From assembly GCF_019578655.1 (NCBI RefSeq), contig NC_063257.1, forward strand, positions 620,001 to 684,000: a stretch of 64,000 bases of DNA, written 5' to 3'. The DNA is from Ricinus communis (lineage: Eukaryota > Streptophyta > Magnoliopsida > Malpighiales > Euphorbiaceae). Shown piece by piece: positions 1 through 12,395 of this stretch. The translations under genes were made by a program, and so were the position numbers. The notes beneath the pieces were generated by a model, which was not told the DNA's origin, made no database searches, and saw nothing but the letters and a program-made list of their open reading frames with translations. The number at the start of each line of letters is the position of its first letter. The first letter of the stretch is position 1.

Positions 1-3000
1 AAGAGGCACATGCTGAAGATGAGGGTGCGTCTTCTTTCCTAGTGTCACAAATGGTGCTCTCTTTGTAGTGTTTGTTCTATCATAACGTCGCATTAAGTTT
101 AATTTCTACATGCAAATTTAGGATCCTTTGCTCAGAATGAACCACCCATCCTTCGTTTAGGAAGTGTTTTTGTCTTTAGGGTTCTTCCTCTGCTCCTGCC
201 ACCCTCCTCCTCTTCTTTCTTACAATATTAAGTAGCCTAATGTCTTCTCGGGGTCATGTAGTTTCTGTATCCATTAAATTCATCAGGTGAAATGTAAGAT
301 TTTAGTTTAGGCCAAACTTCTTCTGAACATGAGCTAGTTAAATATTTTATCTGCCGTTGTAGAAGAGTTACTTCTAGTTTTTAATATTGTTTTTTTCTTT
401 CCCTTCTCCTGTGCTTCAGAATTTCCGGATGAAGTGGAAACGCCATTGGATATTCCTGCTAGAAAGCGTTTTGCCAAGTATAGAGGTCTCAAGTCCTTTA
501 GAACCTCTGCATGGGACCCAAAAGTAATATAATCATCATCTTGCATTTGCATTTATTTTTGCAGATTGCAGAGAATGCCATTCATGTTACTTTTGAATTT
601 CAGGAGTCTCTACCTCCAGAATATGCCAGAATTTTTGCATTTGATAACTTTGCAAAAACACAAAAACATGTTTTTGCAAAGGCCTTAGAAATCGACCAAG
701 ACAACCTGGATGGCTGTATACCAGCAGGTCATTATGTAAGGCTACACATCAAGGAAATACCCACTATTGTTGCTTCCAAATTATGTACGCTAGCAAACAC
801 ATTGCCCATTATTGCATGCGGCCTTTTGCAACATGAATCTAAGATGTCTGTTCTTCATTTTAGGTATCTTCTATCAAGAACTTTTCTTTCTTCATTTCCA
901 GTTGAAATTTTCGGTTGTTAAGTAGAGATTTTGCTAGATCCTAGTTTGTTCACAAAATGAGCTTTTTAATTTTTGCAGCATTAAGAAACACGACACATAT
1001 GATGCTCCAATCAAATCCAAAGAAGAACTAATATTTCATGTTGGTTTTCGGCAGTTTGTTGCCAGGTAATAAATCTGATGCATCTATAGCATTTGTTGAC
1101 ATTCTAGAAATTTTCGTCATTTTTTCTTTTTTGCATTTCAGGCCAATTTTTTCCACTGACAACATTAATTCAGACAAGCACAAGATGGAGAGGTTCCTTC
1201 ATGCCGGGCGGTTCTCTGTAGCATCAATTTATGCTCCAATTTCTTTTCCTTCTCTTCCTTTAGTAGTCCTGAAGCATGCTGAAGGAGGTGCTGCCCCCAC
1301 TCTTGCTGCTGTTGGCTCCTTAAGAAGCATTGACCCAGACAGGACAATACTGAAGAGGATTATATTAACAGGGTACGAGTTCTTGACATCCTGTTTCCAA
1401 TTGTATCATGCAAACATACTCCCACCTGTTTCCAATTGTATCATGCAAACATACTTCCACATATAGAAATGAGTAATTACCCCTGTAATTTTTTTGAATC
1501 AGTTCTGTGCATTAGGCGCTTTGATTTCATGCTTTTCCCTTTTTCTAAGCCAACCAGTATAGAGTTTGGGCTTTTGAGGGTGGTCTAGAGCTGGTTGTGG
1601 ATATCGGGCTTGATTGAATATCTATCTATTCCACTGTAGTGATAACTGATTTCATTTTATTTTCCTGAAATAAGATTGCTAGCTAATTTGCACTAATAGT
1701 ATCCTAGGAGCAATCTACTGTATACCTATAAGTCTCAAATAGAAACTATCCTATTTGAATTTCCTGAAACAAAATTGCTAGTTAATGCATTCTTTAGTAT
1801 CTTAGGGGCATATTTATTTTATTCATCTATCAAATTGTATTTAAAGTTAAAACATCTTAAATGTGCAACTAGTATTTATGAACATATACGAATTTAGTTG
1901 TCTTTGAATGGCGTCATGATGAACAATACCTGGAGCCAATAATTCTATTACTGGCATGCAAGCATTCTGTTGTTTTCTTATTGGTAATTCCAGTTTCACG
2001 CCTGCATTATTGTGAACTTAACCTCTTCTTATTGTATTCGGCAAGTTGCTTTTCATGACTAAACAGTGTTGTTTGTAACTTACCGGGCAAAGCTTATTTA
2101 ATTATAATTATTCACTCATGTTCTATGTTTGACACAAGTTTAATAAAAGATGGTTGATCATATAGGATTCCATGGTGATACAGTCAGTAGTTATATATCA
2201 TGCTTATTTAGTGATGAAATTGCCTTTTAGGCAGAGGGGAGAAAAATGCTACTTCTTACTCTACATATAGTTATTATTCTTTCTAAGTTTCAAAGCAGCA
2301 TTGATCTTCTCTCAATGCTCTACTGATGTTTGAAAGCTTTTCTGGAAACTATTAATATCTTAGATGAACCTTAGGATTTTAAGTTGAATATTTTTGATAT
2401 CCTTATATGTTAAACTCTCTTATGCAGTTACCCTCAAAGAGTATCAAAACTGAAAGCTTCAGTACGATATATGTTCCATAACCCAGAGGACGTGAGATGG
2501 TTCAAGGTAAAACAAATTCATTTCAAGTGCTTGTTATCTTTTAGGCTTTCCATGCAAATTGCAAGGATGCTTGTCAAAAGAGTTATTCTCCAATTCCATT
2601 TACGTGAATGATTGAAATTCTTGATGCCACTGGTGTTTGCAGCCTGTGGAAGTATGGACTAAATGTGGTCGTCGTGGTCGCATTAAGGAACCTGTTGGTA
2701 CACATGGTACGGTGCTTTCTTTATGTAGATAAAATGATTCAACTTTGATTACATATTTAACTTCTTGATATGTTACCAGCATTTAGTTTTCTGGACTTAT
2801 ACAGCTGTATATGTTACCATGCTAACATATAGTTTGTGTTTACTTGATTGGTATGATTATCTGAACTCAGTTTCTTCATCTTATCACAAAAGTATAACTT
2901 TCTCTGAAACATTTTGCTGCTGTCACTAGCATGATTCTTCTAAAATCATTATAGTAGAAACATATAAAAAGTTACATGAAAAGCTGAAACATAAGAGGAT

Positions 3001-3409
3001 ATTGTCTAGTACGGTAGAAGATTTTGCTGTTTCACTTATTATTTTTTGGTGATATTATGCTTTTAGTTTTTGCACCTGTGGACATATGGCCTTTTATGGA
3101 GGCCCCAACTGCAAATTAACAAACCTTCTGGGTGATGAATCAACCCTTGAAAGTATTGAAAGCCTGATTAAATAAGTCAAATTAACATAGTAGTTGCCAA
3201 TTTTCTTTCTTTCTTTTTTTCTTTTCTTTTTAATTCATTTCTTTTGTGGGGCAAGTTAGGAGTTGAGTTTTAATTCTTCTTGCTTTGTAGGGGCAATGAA
3301 GTGCATCTTGAATGGTGTTCTTCAGCAGCATGATACAGTTTGCATGAGCCTGTATAAACGTGCATATCCCAAGTGGCCAGAACATCGGTTCCCAATTCTT
3401 GATGCTTGA
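1..3409 (+). CDS. TSR1: Pre-rRNA-processing protein TSR1 homolog, C-terminal part (5' end outside window)
   Basis: TSR1 is a GTPase-like factor that binds pre-40S ribosomal particles and is needed for late 40S subunit maturation. Eight exons can be joined in one frame: 1-24, 420-523, 604-863, 979-1065, 1142-1372, 2428-2506, 2643-2706 and 3291-3409, giving the last 321 residues and a TGA stop. All introns have GT-AG ends. Recognisable TSR1 stretches are [20 protein letters not shown] at the start, [32 protein letters not shown], and near the end [20 protein letters not shown] and [15 protein letters not shown], ending [17 protein letters not shown]. This is the RIBIOP_C (DUF663) region shared by BMS1 and TSR1. 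BMS1 is much longer and ends differently, so TSR1 is the better call. The N-terminal AARP2CN and GTPase-like parts lie upstream of base 1. The 3' UTR probably runs to about 3.7 kb. I see no break in the readable part. Confidence 0.93.
1390..1455. repeat. 35-bp tandem duplication inside a TSR1 intron
   Basis: Two adjacent copies of a 35-bp unit beginning CCTGTTTCCAATTGTATCAT lie at 1390-1424 and 1425-1455, just after the donor site at 1373. The first 31 bases are identical in both copies, which suggests a recent slippage duplication. No function is inferred. Confidence 0.85.
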
Positions 3410-4384
3410 TCGGGGAGGTAGCTGATCCTCCCATCTTAATGATTCTGAAACACACAACTTACCATGGTGGTTTGTGGGAATGAAGCTCTGGTTCAGATTG
3501 TCAAGTCCAATTTCGTGTTTGCTAGGAGGTCAGAAGCATTAGAGTAGCATGGATTTTGTCATACCTTTCTTCTTGTAATACTGCCTTTCGCCCCCCTCTT
3601 TTTTTTTGGTGTGAAGTAGCAAAATCACTTCCCCTCTTATTATAGTCAGAGGAAGGAATAGAGGGACAACAATTGTGTTACTTTGCTTCCTGGCAATCCT
3701 TGTCCATTAATTTATGCTATTAGTTAACCGTAAAAAATTCTCCATTGATGTTTAACCCTTTGTGGATGTGCATGGGTTTACGGGCATTAATTTTGTGAAT
3801 TTTGGTAAATAAGCAATGGGTGTGCATAAGTTAAAAAAAAACGAAAGAACATATTTTCTCCTCTATTACTATTATTATTATTGTGGCAACATCACATAAA
3901 TTAAAAATTTAGAAACAAGTTCGAATTATATAATTTATTTGTCAATTACATTTTTAGAATTTAGGATACTCTTTCAGAAATATTAAATTTTAATAAAATT
4001 AAGAGTTAAATACTATTTATCTCTGTAGTTTAGTTTAATACTTTCTAATTTGTAGTTTGGTTTAACATATAATTCAGTTCTTATAATTTTATTTATTGTT
4101 TCCTCGTTGTGGAGCGGAACAGGTGAGAGCAACCGATGTGATCTTTGGTCAATTCACGAATCGAACGGGCGGAAGTAAAATCACCTTGATACTGATTTTT
4201 ATTTTTTTTAAAAGAATAATAAAATTAACTAGTACTGCGAGGATTAAATTAATAGTTTAAAATTATAATTTAATTTTTAAATTTATTATTAACTATCAAA
4301 TTCATTTAAAATTAATTTTAGTATCAAATTAGAATAATATTTTATTTTTATACACAAAGTTAGTTCAAAATTAATCTCATAGAA
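3410..4384. other. TSR1 3' UTR and AT-rich spacer
   Basis: The first 300 bases or so are probably TSR1 3' UTR. The rest is AT-rich spacer with no open frame worth calling. The GC-richer patch at about 4107-4190 reads like a degraded repeat remnant, but I could not assign it. Confidence 0.5.
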
Positions 4385-4875
4385 ACCAAAATTACACCAA
4401 CTGGTAAAACTCACATAATCCACTCCACCAGAAAAGACTACCTCCGGGCTGCCAAGGACTCCACTTATCTCTTTGATAATTTCACAAAGCTTATGATATC
4501 CTCCATCGCCTTGTAGTTTCTTCACAAATTCACCATTGATTTCCTTATTGCTTCCCTCAACTGGCACAGTAAGCTATCCAGCTCTGCTTCCTCGGATGTG
4601 CAGTGCAGCTGCTGACCAAATGAAGTTTCCCAGTGAACATTCTGGGAATTGTGGCAGAGCTCTTCAACACAAATTCACAGCATGGGTGACTGCAAGCGGC
4701 TTATCTTTTATTGATCTGGCCTTAAATATAGACCTGAGACTTTTGCTAAACAGGCAGTGATCACCTCAACACGGGTTGGGTTTTTCACGCCTAAGCTGAT
4801 TGCTTTATCTTTAAGATCAGCAATAGCGGAAGCATTAAACACAAACCTCCTTGCACTAACCCTCATTTGGTAAGA
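4385..4875 (-). pseudogene. BAHD acyltransferase pseudogene fragment (copy 1)
   Basis: BAHD enzymes transfer acyl groups from CoA to alcohols or amines in secondary metabolism. Read on the minus strand, this stretch gives the second half of such a protein: RRFVFNASAIADLKDKAISL and NPTRVEVITACLAK, then after a frame change KDKPLAVTHAVNL and SLGNFIWSAAAL, then GGVDYVSFTSWCNFGFYEIN. The order matches the better preserved copy at 6315-7667. At least one frameshift (near 4710) and two in-frame stops interrupt it. The match ends where the DFGWG structural motif should be (only NF is left, near 4365), so the C-terminus is lost. The HxxxD catalytic half upstream was not found. It is a dead tandem paralog of its neighbour. 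Confidence 0.8.
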
Positions 4876-6314
4876 GTATCGTACAAAGCCAACATACTTA
4901 TATTGCATTTGTATAACAAATTGATAAATAAATATTTATTAATTTAATTTATATCGCATTTGTATAACAAATCGATGGATAAATATTCACTAATTTAGTT
5001 ATAATGTAATCTTTGCCGTTTGTGGAGATTAACATCTTAATTTCTCATTTCAAAATTGAATGAATTATTCATCCCATTTTGGCTTAGTAAATATTTAGTT
5101 ATTCTGTCATCAAGTAATTAAAACCACAAAATATGTTCTTTGTTCTCTTCAACATGCTATCTTTGTTCTATTAATTATTTACTTCAATTAACTCGTATCA
5201 AACATTAATAGCCAAGCCATGATTTAACCTACAGCTGGTAGATAATTTTTTTTATTTCGTTAAACATTTTTATTCGACTTCACCTGAAAAGTCTATGTAG
5301 AACTAAACAATAATAAGTGATGAAGATAAATATTTGGTGTATCCATCATAATTAATAAAATAGTAACATGTGTTTATAAGTATTTTATACTTTGGTATTT
5401 GATGATTAACATATATTCTATCATTTAAAACTAAAAAAATTCTTACCTAAGCTTGTTGTATGTCCCCACTTATACTTCAAACTGATAAATGATTGACATA
5501 TTCATTAGTTTTAAATGATGAAATATGTGTCAATCATTAAATATCAACGTGTAAAATATATATATATCACTCTCTTATTAGTTGTGGAATATACACTAAG
5601 TCTAGATAAGTATCTCCCTAAAATTAATGAAATGTATTAATCATCTAACTGAGTTGAGCTATACACTAAGTATATGCAATGCTTTATTTTAAAATGGTAA
5701 GTTCTAATTCTTTTTATTTTTATATTCAGGGAGATGTAAAATTCAGCTTTTGGTAACATGATACTCAAAGCAAAAATATTGTATGGTTCAATGTCCATGT
5801 AAGAAATTATCTTATATGGATACTAGTGTGACATTTAATATAGAATATAATCATAAAATATCTCTGTAGACTTGATTTAACATTATATTTTTACTTCAGA
5901 CATAACACATTAGCAAAACTTAACTCGAATTTTGCAAGTGTCTTTCATTTGAAGCAAAAATAGAAGTTAGATTACTGAAAAAGTTAGGTGACTAACAAGC
6001 GATTTACACTAAATCTTGTATAAGGCTGCTACTGAAGTTCTTCCATATAGCACATGTGATCCGAGATTGCAGAGTCCATGGCCGGCACTCCATCCAGATT
6101 CATGGACAAATGTATCGTCCTTGGGTCAAAACTCGGTTTTAAGGATTTATTTTATAACTTCAAAATTTGTAAAAGAAAATGTAGACACCACTCTTCAGTC
6201 AAACACATTATACAATTTACAACTCCAACATTAACAACGTAAAAGAGCACCATCTTGTGGGAAAAAAATGTAGCAAAATGCAAAAAGAATTAATCATGAA
6301 TGAGAAATTGAGAA
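4876..6314. other. AT-rich spacer between the two BAHD pseudogenes
   Basis: I see no gene here. The stretch holds a MITE-like inverted repeat at about 5370-5572, listed separately, and simple AT-rich DNA. A short open frame at 6016-6234 on the plus strand has no recognisable features and is not called. Confidence 0.5.
5370..5572. repeat. MITE-like long inverted repeat
   Basis: The arm ending near 5433 (core ATGATTAACATATATTC followed by TATCATTTAAAACTAA) is matched in reverse complement by the arm starting near 5504 (TTAGTTTTAAATGATGAAAT and on through ATGTGTCAATCAT). Weaker pairing continues outward through GTGTTTATAAGTATTTTATAC and GTGTAAAATATATATATATC. The roughly 70-bp centre is unpaired and there is no coding capacity. 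Size, AT content and terminal pairing fit a miniature inverted-repeat transposable element. I could not find a clear target-site duplication, so the family and exact ends are uncertain. Confidence 0.55.
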
Positions 6315-7667
6315 TCAAGCATGCATGCTCAGTTCGAAAGGACTTGGATTAAGGGAAGCATATGCAAGGAGCTCCTTGTCTTTTCCCAATACAGCTATAT
6401 CTTGTTCATCCAAGAAAACCCATGCTTCTATTCCTTTCTTCATTCTTGCATCCATAAGAATGAAAAGTTTCATGAATTGAGTGATCAAATTACCTGATAA
6501 AGCAGCATAAGTATCCCACATAGGCTTTCCCCATCCAAAATCAATATCATAAAGACCAAAGTTCCACCAACTGCTAATTCCAACATAATCCACTCCATTA
6601 GGAAGTGCTGGGCTGGAAAGTACATTACCCATCTCCTTAACCTTCTCATGCACTTGAAGAATGCTCCGTCACCTTGTATATTCTTCAAAACCCTTTGTCA
6701 ATGTTCCATATTGCTTCCCTTATTTGGCGTGCAAAGCTAGTTAGTTCGGTCAGCTTAGTTTTGCATAGTGCAGGTGCCAACCAAAGAAAGTTCCCCATTG
6801 AAATTTCTGGGAACGGTAGCGTGACTCTTCGTCGCAAGTTCACCATATGCGTGAATGCAATTGGCTTATCGTTTGTACGTGATCTTGCAATGAGCACAGC
6901 CATGATGCATTTGCTGAGAAGTGCAGATACTACCTCAACGCGCGTAGGATTTTCCATACCCGACCTGACTGCATCTGCTTTAAGACTTGCAATCGCTGAT
7001 GTATCAAGCACAAACCTCGTCGTAGCAAGCTTCCCTGTGCTAGAGAGAGGGTCAATAAGAGCATATATACTCGCCTTTTTTGGGAATGCATTATATTGTG
7101 GAAATATAAGTGGGCTATCTTATTTACTAGACTTGCTTGCTGTGGCAGCCCAATCTTTCAGAAATGAAGCCAAAGCAGCTCCATCCATGATCTTGTGTGA
7201 AATAAGTACACCAATAGCAATGCCACCGCAAGCAAAGGTGTTTTCTTGTATTGATGCTGTATAAGACCCAGGAATTGGCCTGTACCAACTAACCTCTCTT
7301 GGCAGCAACTTATTCATTACTGCAAGATCAGGTTTGTTGAGATAGTCACATAGATCAATATTAGCTCTTGCCTCTACATAATATGCACCTCCATCGTCAC
7401 ATTCAATAGAAAGACGTCCTTAATCTTTCCAGCAAGTGGGTAAAAACGTGATAGAGTTTCAGATAGTGACTGCTTTAGTAGCAGTGATCTTTGTGAGGTG
7501 ACAATATCGTTTGCAAGATCTGGGTTTTGGTTGGGATAATAAAGAATCACAGGAACGTCACTGTATGAGAGAAACTGATCTAACAAAGAGATTCTGTAGG
7601 TTTTTAGGTGATGAGGTGTTGGTGAAGAAGGCCGAACGCACCCTTTGGATTTTATTTCAACCTCCAT
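6315..7667 (-). pseudogene. BAHD acyltransferase pseudogene (vinorine synthase-like, copy 2)
   Basis: The minus strand encodes a nearly full-length clade III BAHD acyltransferase, but not in one frame. It starts MEVEIKSKGCVRPSSPTPHH, with the start at 7667 chosen over an in-frame ATG at 7733 because it matches the family start. The frame is lost just after PLAGKIKD (near 7415), where one base appears to be missing. The next segment carries the catalytic motif HKIMDG (about 7183-7198) and ends in an in-frame TAA at 7120-7122. The third segment includes FVLDTSAIASLKADAV and NFLWLAPAL, and breaks near 6686. A fourth frame change falls near 6655. The last segment carries the DFGWG motif (6528-6542) and ends SPFELSMHA. 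Both signature motifs are intact, so decay is recent or the sequence contains errors. Clade III members are often intronless, so introns are an unlikely cause of the breaks. Confidence 0.85.
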
Positions 7668-8275
7668 AATTTGCAGCTCGCAGTATAGCTTTGCTTTTGC
7701 GATTGATGCTCTTAAGCCTGACGCATAATTCAAATTCTACTCATCTATATATATAAGACAATACAGGCAAGAATAGAAACTTGGACACGTTTCTAATAAT
7801 TCTTGTTATCTAGCTAGCTACATTATGGGGAAACAAATTAGGAAATAAATGTGGCCGCTGTTTTATGACCATGCATGGCATCCATTAGTCTATAGCAGCC
7901 TGTGGAACGAATCACCTTATAAAAAGCTGCTTTTATATACAGTAATTAGTGTTAATTATTTGAAAATGAAGTTTCTTTTCTTTTTGTATTCTTCTTCGAA
8001 TTTGAATAAATGTTTACTTGCATCTTAAATGACCAGCGGATGATGCGGGTTTGTCACTTTGCTTGTGATCCGTCGCAATGTTATCTGGAGGGAATTTCGT
8101 AGTTAAACTTACTATATATATATATATTTCACAATTAATAAAAAAATAAAATATTTATATTTTATACTTTTATGTTAAATAATTGACACAGTATTTTATT
8201 ATTTATTAAAAAATATGAATAAGATACAAGTGAAATTTGGCTATCAGTTTTGTATGTAGATAGAAGCATGTTCAG
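7668..8275. other. Spacer between BAHD pseudogene and tRNA-Leu
   Basis: This would have been the promoter of the BAHD gene. A TATA-rich run (ATATATATAAG) at about 7746-7756 is the nearest candidate TATA region. I see no gene. Confidence 0.4.
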
Positions 8276-8279
8276 GACG

Positions 8280-8350
<71 letters not shown>

Positions 8351-8355
8351 CGTCA
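8276..8355 (+). tRNA. tRNA-Leu (anticodon TAG)
   Basis: The 80-base sequence folds as a class II tRNA. The acceptor strands are GACGGTT (8276-8282) and AGCCGTC (8348-8354), with discriminator A at 8355. The anticodon stem CCAGA/TCTGG flanks the loop TTTAGGC, so the anticodon is TAG at 8310-8312, reading CUA leucine codons. The variable arm GTCCGAAAGGGC and the T arm with GTTCAAATC are present. No intron is present and no CCA is encoded, as expected for a nuclear gene. A TTATTTTTATG tail just downstream supplies T-runs for RNA polymerase III termination. Confidence 0.96.
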
Positions 8356-8357
8356 AT

Positions 8358-9050
8358 TATTTTTATGATTATTGAATATCGGTTTTCTTAATATTCTTAT
8401 CTCTTCGTTATATTTTATTGTTAGTCAATCAACCAAATATTTTATCAATAAAAATAATTATCGATTTTCTTAATATTTTTATCTCTTCATTATATTTTGT
8501 TGTTAGTCAGTCAATTATTTTTATTTTAATTATTTTATAATTAATTATGATTATTGAATATCTATTCTCTTAATACTTTTTTCTCTTTGTGTATATTTTG
8601 TTGTTAGTTAATCAACAAAGTATTTGATCAAATTATTTTTTTTAATCATTTTATCATTAATTACGATTACTAAGCATCAATTCTCTTAATATTTTTATCT
8701 CTTTATTGTATTTTGTTGTTAGTTAATCAACCAAGTATTTAATTAAAAGAAAAAAAACTTATTTTTCAGTTATTTTATAATTAATTATGATTACTGAGTA
8801 TCACTTTTCTAATATTTTAATTATTTTATGATTAATTATGATTACCGAGTATCAATTCTCTTAATATTTTTATCTCTTCATTATATTTTGTTTTTAATCA
8901 ATCAACTAAATATCAATAGAAAAATTAATATCTTTTACTCATTTTATGATTAATTATAATTACTGAGTATCAGTTCTCTTAATATTTTTATCTCTTTATT
9001 ATATTTTATTGTTAGTCAATCAATCAAGTATTTGATCAATAGGAAAAAAA
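8358..9050. repeat. Degenerate AT-rich tandem repeat array (about 6-7 units)
   Basis: A unit of about 85-125 bp recurs directly downstream of the tRNA. Its core reads TTCTCTTAATATTTTTATCT followed by CTTCATTATATTTTGTTGTT and AGTCAATCAACCAAGTATTT. Copies of the core begin near 8386, 8468, 8566, 8683, 8850 and 8970, with a truncated one near 8800. The linker AATTAATTATGATTAYTGAR also recurs between cores. The units have diverged by substitutions and small indels, so the array is not young. Confidence 0.8.
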
Positions 9051-12000
9051 TATCATTTTGGGTTTGTCAAAACTAATATTTTACCTCATTAAAATCTATA
9101 TTGATTTATATTCTTAAACAGTATAACTAAATTATGATAAAATGAAAAACTATAGCAAGTTTAAACAACTTATTAATTATTCAAGTTTTTGACGTAATTT
9201 TGTTTAATTTGATGCTTAATATTAAGTTGAGGGATCAAATATAATATTTTTTATCGATTAACACGTTGAGCTAAGTTGACTAACAATAGTAATGACAAAA
9301 GTGTAAATGAAAGCAAAATTCAGTGGCCATAAAATTCGATACTAAATAATAGACGTACAGGTGTTAATATTGTCAAAACTAAGGGGAGGGATTAATTGTG
9401 ATTTTACTCATTTACTCTTCGCATTCTTAATATGCATTTTGTTAAAAATAATGTATTTTTAAGTCTTTTTTAGCATTCATAAATTATTATCTTTCATTTC
9501 CAAAAGATATAAAGTGCTAACAAAAATAATATTATTTATCTTTCTTCATAAATAATAATTATATATAATTATAATTAATTCGACTAGAATGAAAGAATTC
9601 AAACTCATATTAAAAAAAATGTCTCAGCATGCAAGTCACAAGTAAATAAAAACTCCAGAGAGCAAATCGAAAAAAATAAAAAATAAAATCCAACTAGAAA
9701 ACTAATATTTTACGAATAAAAAGATAAATCTTTAAATAAATAATTTTTTTATAAAATTTTAATATACGATTGAGATATTTAATATTTATTTATTAAATTT
9801 TTTAATTGAAGTATCGAGGTGAATTCGAGAGATATAACAGTTTCTTTTGGCTTCTTTACTCGTAGTTTGAAAATTCAAACGAATAGTGCCGTTGAGGGCC
9901 TATGGAAACAAAAATGACTGATCTTACTCTTACCACCTTTTTATTTTAGTGGAATAATAATACCCTGTCGTCGAAGGAATCGCTTTTTCAAAAATAATAA
10001 TATCTGAGCATGTGATGCTGAGGAATCTTTAAAATTAGAATAGAATAGAAGAGTATTCCATAATCTTGTTTTGTCGTTTCGAAAGGTAAAAGCTTATTTT
10101 GCAGTCCCTGACTTTAAGTACCATCCCTGAGAAATTCCTAATCTATAGTGATTTATTAAATTACAAGATAATTTGATTTTTTTTTTTTTACTCTAAACAG
10201 TCCATAAATTTTATAAAATGATTAACAATATCCAAGTTTTAAAAATAAAATAAAAATATCATTACAGAATATTAAACTACATTTTCATTGGTTTATTTTA
10301 AATTTTTTTTTAATAAGGTATTATTATATTTTATATTAACTAAATACAATATAAAAGTTTTAATTAAAAAATTATCTCTTATGATATATCTTAAATATTT
10401 TAAATAATTATATAATATTGCATGTCTCGTATTATATCATATTGCAATGGTACTGCTGAATTAGAAATTGACAGTGTTTTGTGCTGAATTCATGGTCAAA
10501 CAAGGTATTAAATTCCATGACTTTCTCTTATTGGTTCCTTTTCTATTAGGAACCTTCTCTCTTTTCTTTTTTCCTTTTTTTTTTCTTTTCATTTTAGGTC
10601 CTTATATTTGTCTAAACTAAAATTGCAACCTCAACAAGAGCAGTTCAATTTGCCAATAAAATAAATAAAAATAAGAGCATTTCAATTTATATCTTAATCT
10701 AAATTCAATAAACTAAGATAATATCAGGAGGCTGTTTATTGAACTGTGCCCAGTTGGTCCATTTCAGTAGAAAAATGGCCTTTCATCATGAAAGCACTAG
10801 TTAATAATCTACAAATAGGAAGCTCCAAGTTAATCAACTAATCTTTTATTTTTCTCCCCGCTTCTCTCTCTAATAAATAAAGGGGTGGAAAACAGAACTC
10901 ACGTGGTATGCATGTGAAGCTTGTAATTTTCAAATCTAAAATTGCATATTTTACTAATCAAATTATAAATTTATTTTTAATATTTTATTTAATAATATTA
11001 AAATATTTTAAAACACGTTTTAATAGCATTTTTAGACAATTTAAGTAAAACTAGTAATTTATTTATGCAACTGTTATAATTATTTTAATTATAAAATTAA
11101 ATTATTATTTTAATTATAAAATTAAATTAATAAAATATAATTTAATAGAATTTTGATATTTAATACTAATTATACAAAATTATAAAATAATAACAAATAA
11201 AATATTTTTAAATTGTTTTAAATTTTAAAATTTTAATATTTTATTAATACAATAATACAAAAATTATTTATTAATCAATTTTAATATTATATAAATTAAT
11301 ATAATTGATATTATTATTAAAATTAAAAATTTATTATGTAATTAAAAAATAATTTATAATTAAAATAATAGAATATAATTTAGAATGTTATTTTTAAAAT
11401 TATAATTATTTTTTAAATTAATTAATATAATATTAAAAAATAATTTATGATAGAATTAGTATCATCATCCGATTAGAAAATTATTTATTAATTAATATAC
11501 TATATATTAGATTTGAGGGAGTGTTTAATTAAAAAAGTAACTTATGAATTAATAAATTAATAAAATTATAAAATTACATATAAACTTAAATTTTATGTGT
11601 ATAAAATAAATATGTAATTTTAAATTTTAAAAATTAATATATATATAATTACGTTTACATGAAAAATTTAAGAAAAGATCTACATATGTAAAATTTTTAA
11701 TGAAATTTAAAATAAATTTTTTTACCAATTTATAATTATATTGAATAAATAAAACGAACTTGTCATATAATTATTTTTATGGTGAAATTATAGAAATTAT
11801 TGTGAAATTTTTTCAAAAAATTAGAGAAATTAATTGAGAATTTTATAATTTTATTAATAATTAGGCATGTAAATTCTTACCGCAGCTAGCAACGACCAAT
11901 CCAAATCCAAAAAAGCACACTGTTGTGGCTTATTAGATAGAGTTAAAGAGAAGATTTTTTAACCATAAAAAGAATCTAGATTTATCCACTTTTCATAGTG

Positions 12001-12395
12001 CAAAACTGACTGCGCCAGCTCACAAATTTCACGCTTTTTTCTTCTTCAATCTTTTTTTTTTTTCTTTTTTAAATTTGGACCGGTGCACCGTACCATTCCT
12101 CCATTCTTTGCTTTTCTTTTTCTTTAAATTAGAAAATAATTTTCTCTCTGCCACTGCTGATAACAATTAGCCAACACACCGCGACAATCGGTCTGTCCTT
12201 GTCGTTTATTCCGATTTAAACGACGCCGGTTCGGCAAGCACCGTTTATCTATTTTGCCTCAATGTTGGATTTGTAGCAAAAACAGATCGATTTTTATGCC
12301 TTTAACTCCTATCCCTCCATTGTTTGCGACATTTTTTAGAGGGAGAGAAGTGCGTCTGCCAGTTCTCCTAATCACCACCGCATAAACAACCGGAG
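9051..12395. other. Long AT-rich gene-free stretch and upstream region of the GT106 gene
   Basis: I found no gene in about 3.3 kb. From about 10.9 to 11.9 kb the DNA is almost entirely A and T, with runs such as TTTTAATTATAAAATTAAAT repeated. The last 500 bases before 12396 become GC-richer (about 12140-12395) and probably contain the promoter and 5' UTR of the next gene. Confidence 0.5.

Noticed and set aside
6674..7264. A 196-codon plus-strand open frame
   Set aside because: It is the antisense shadow of the BAHD pseudogene, whose minus-strand reading has clear family motifs.
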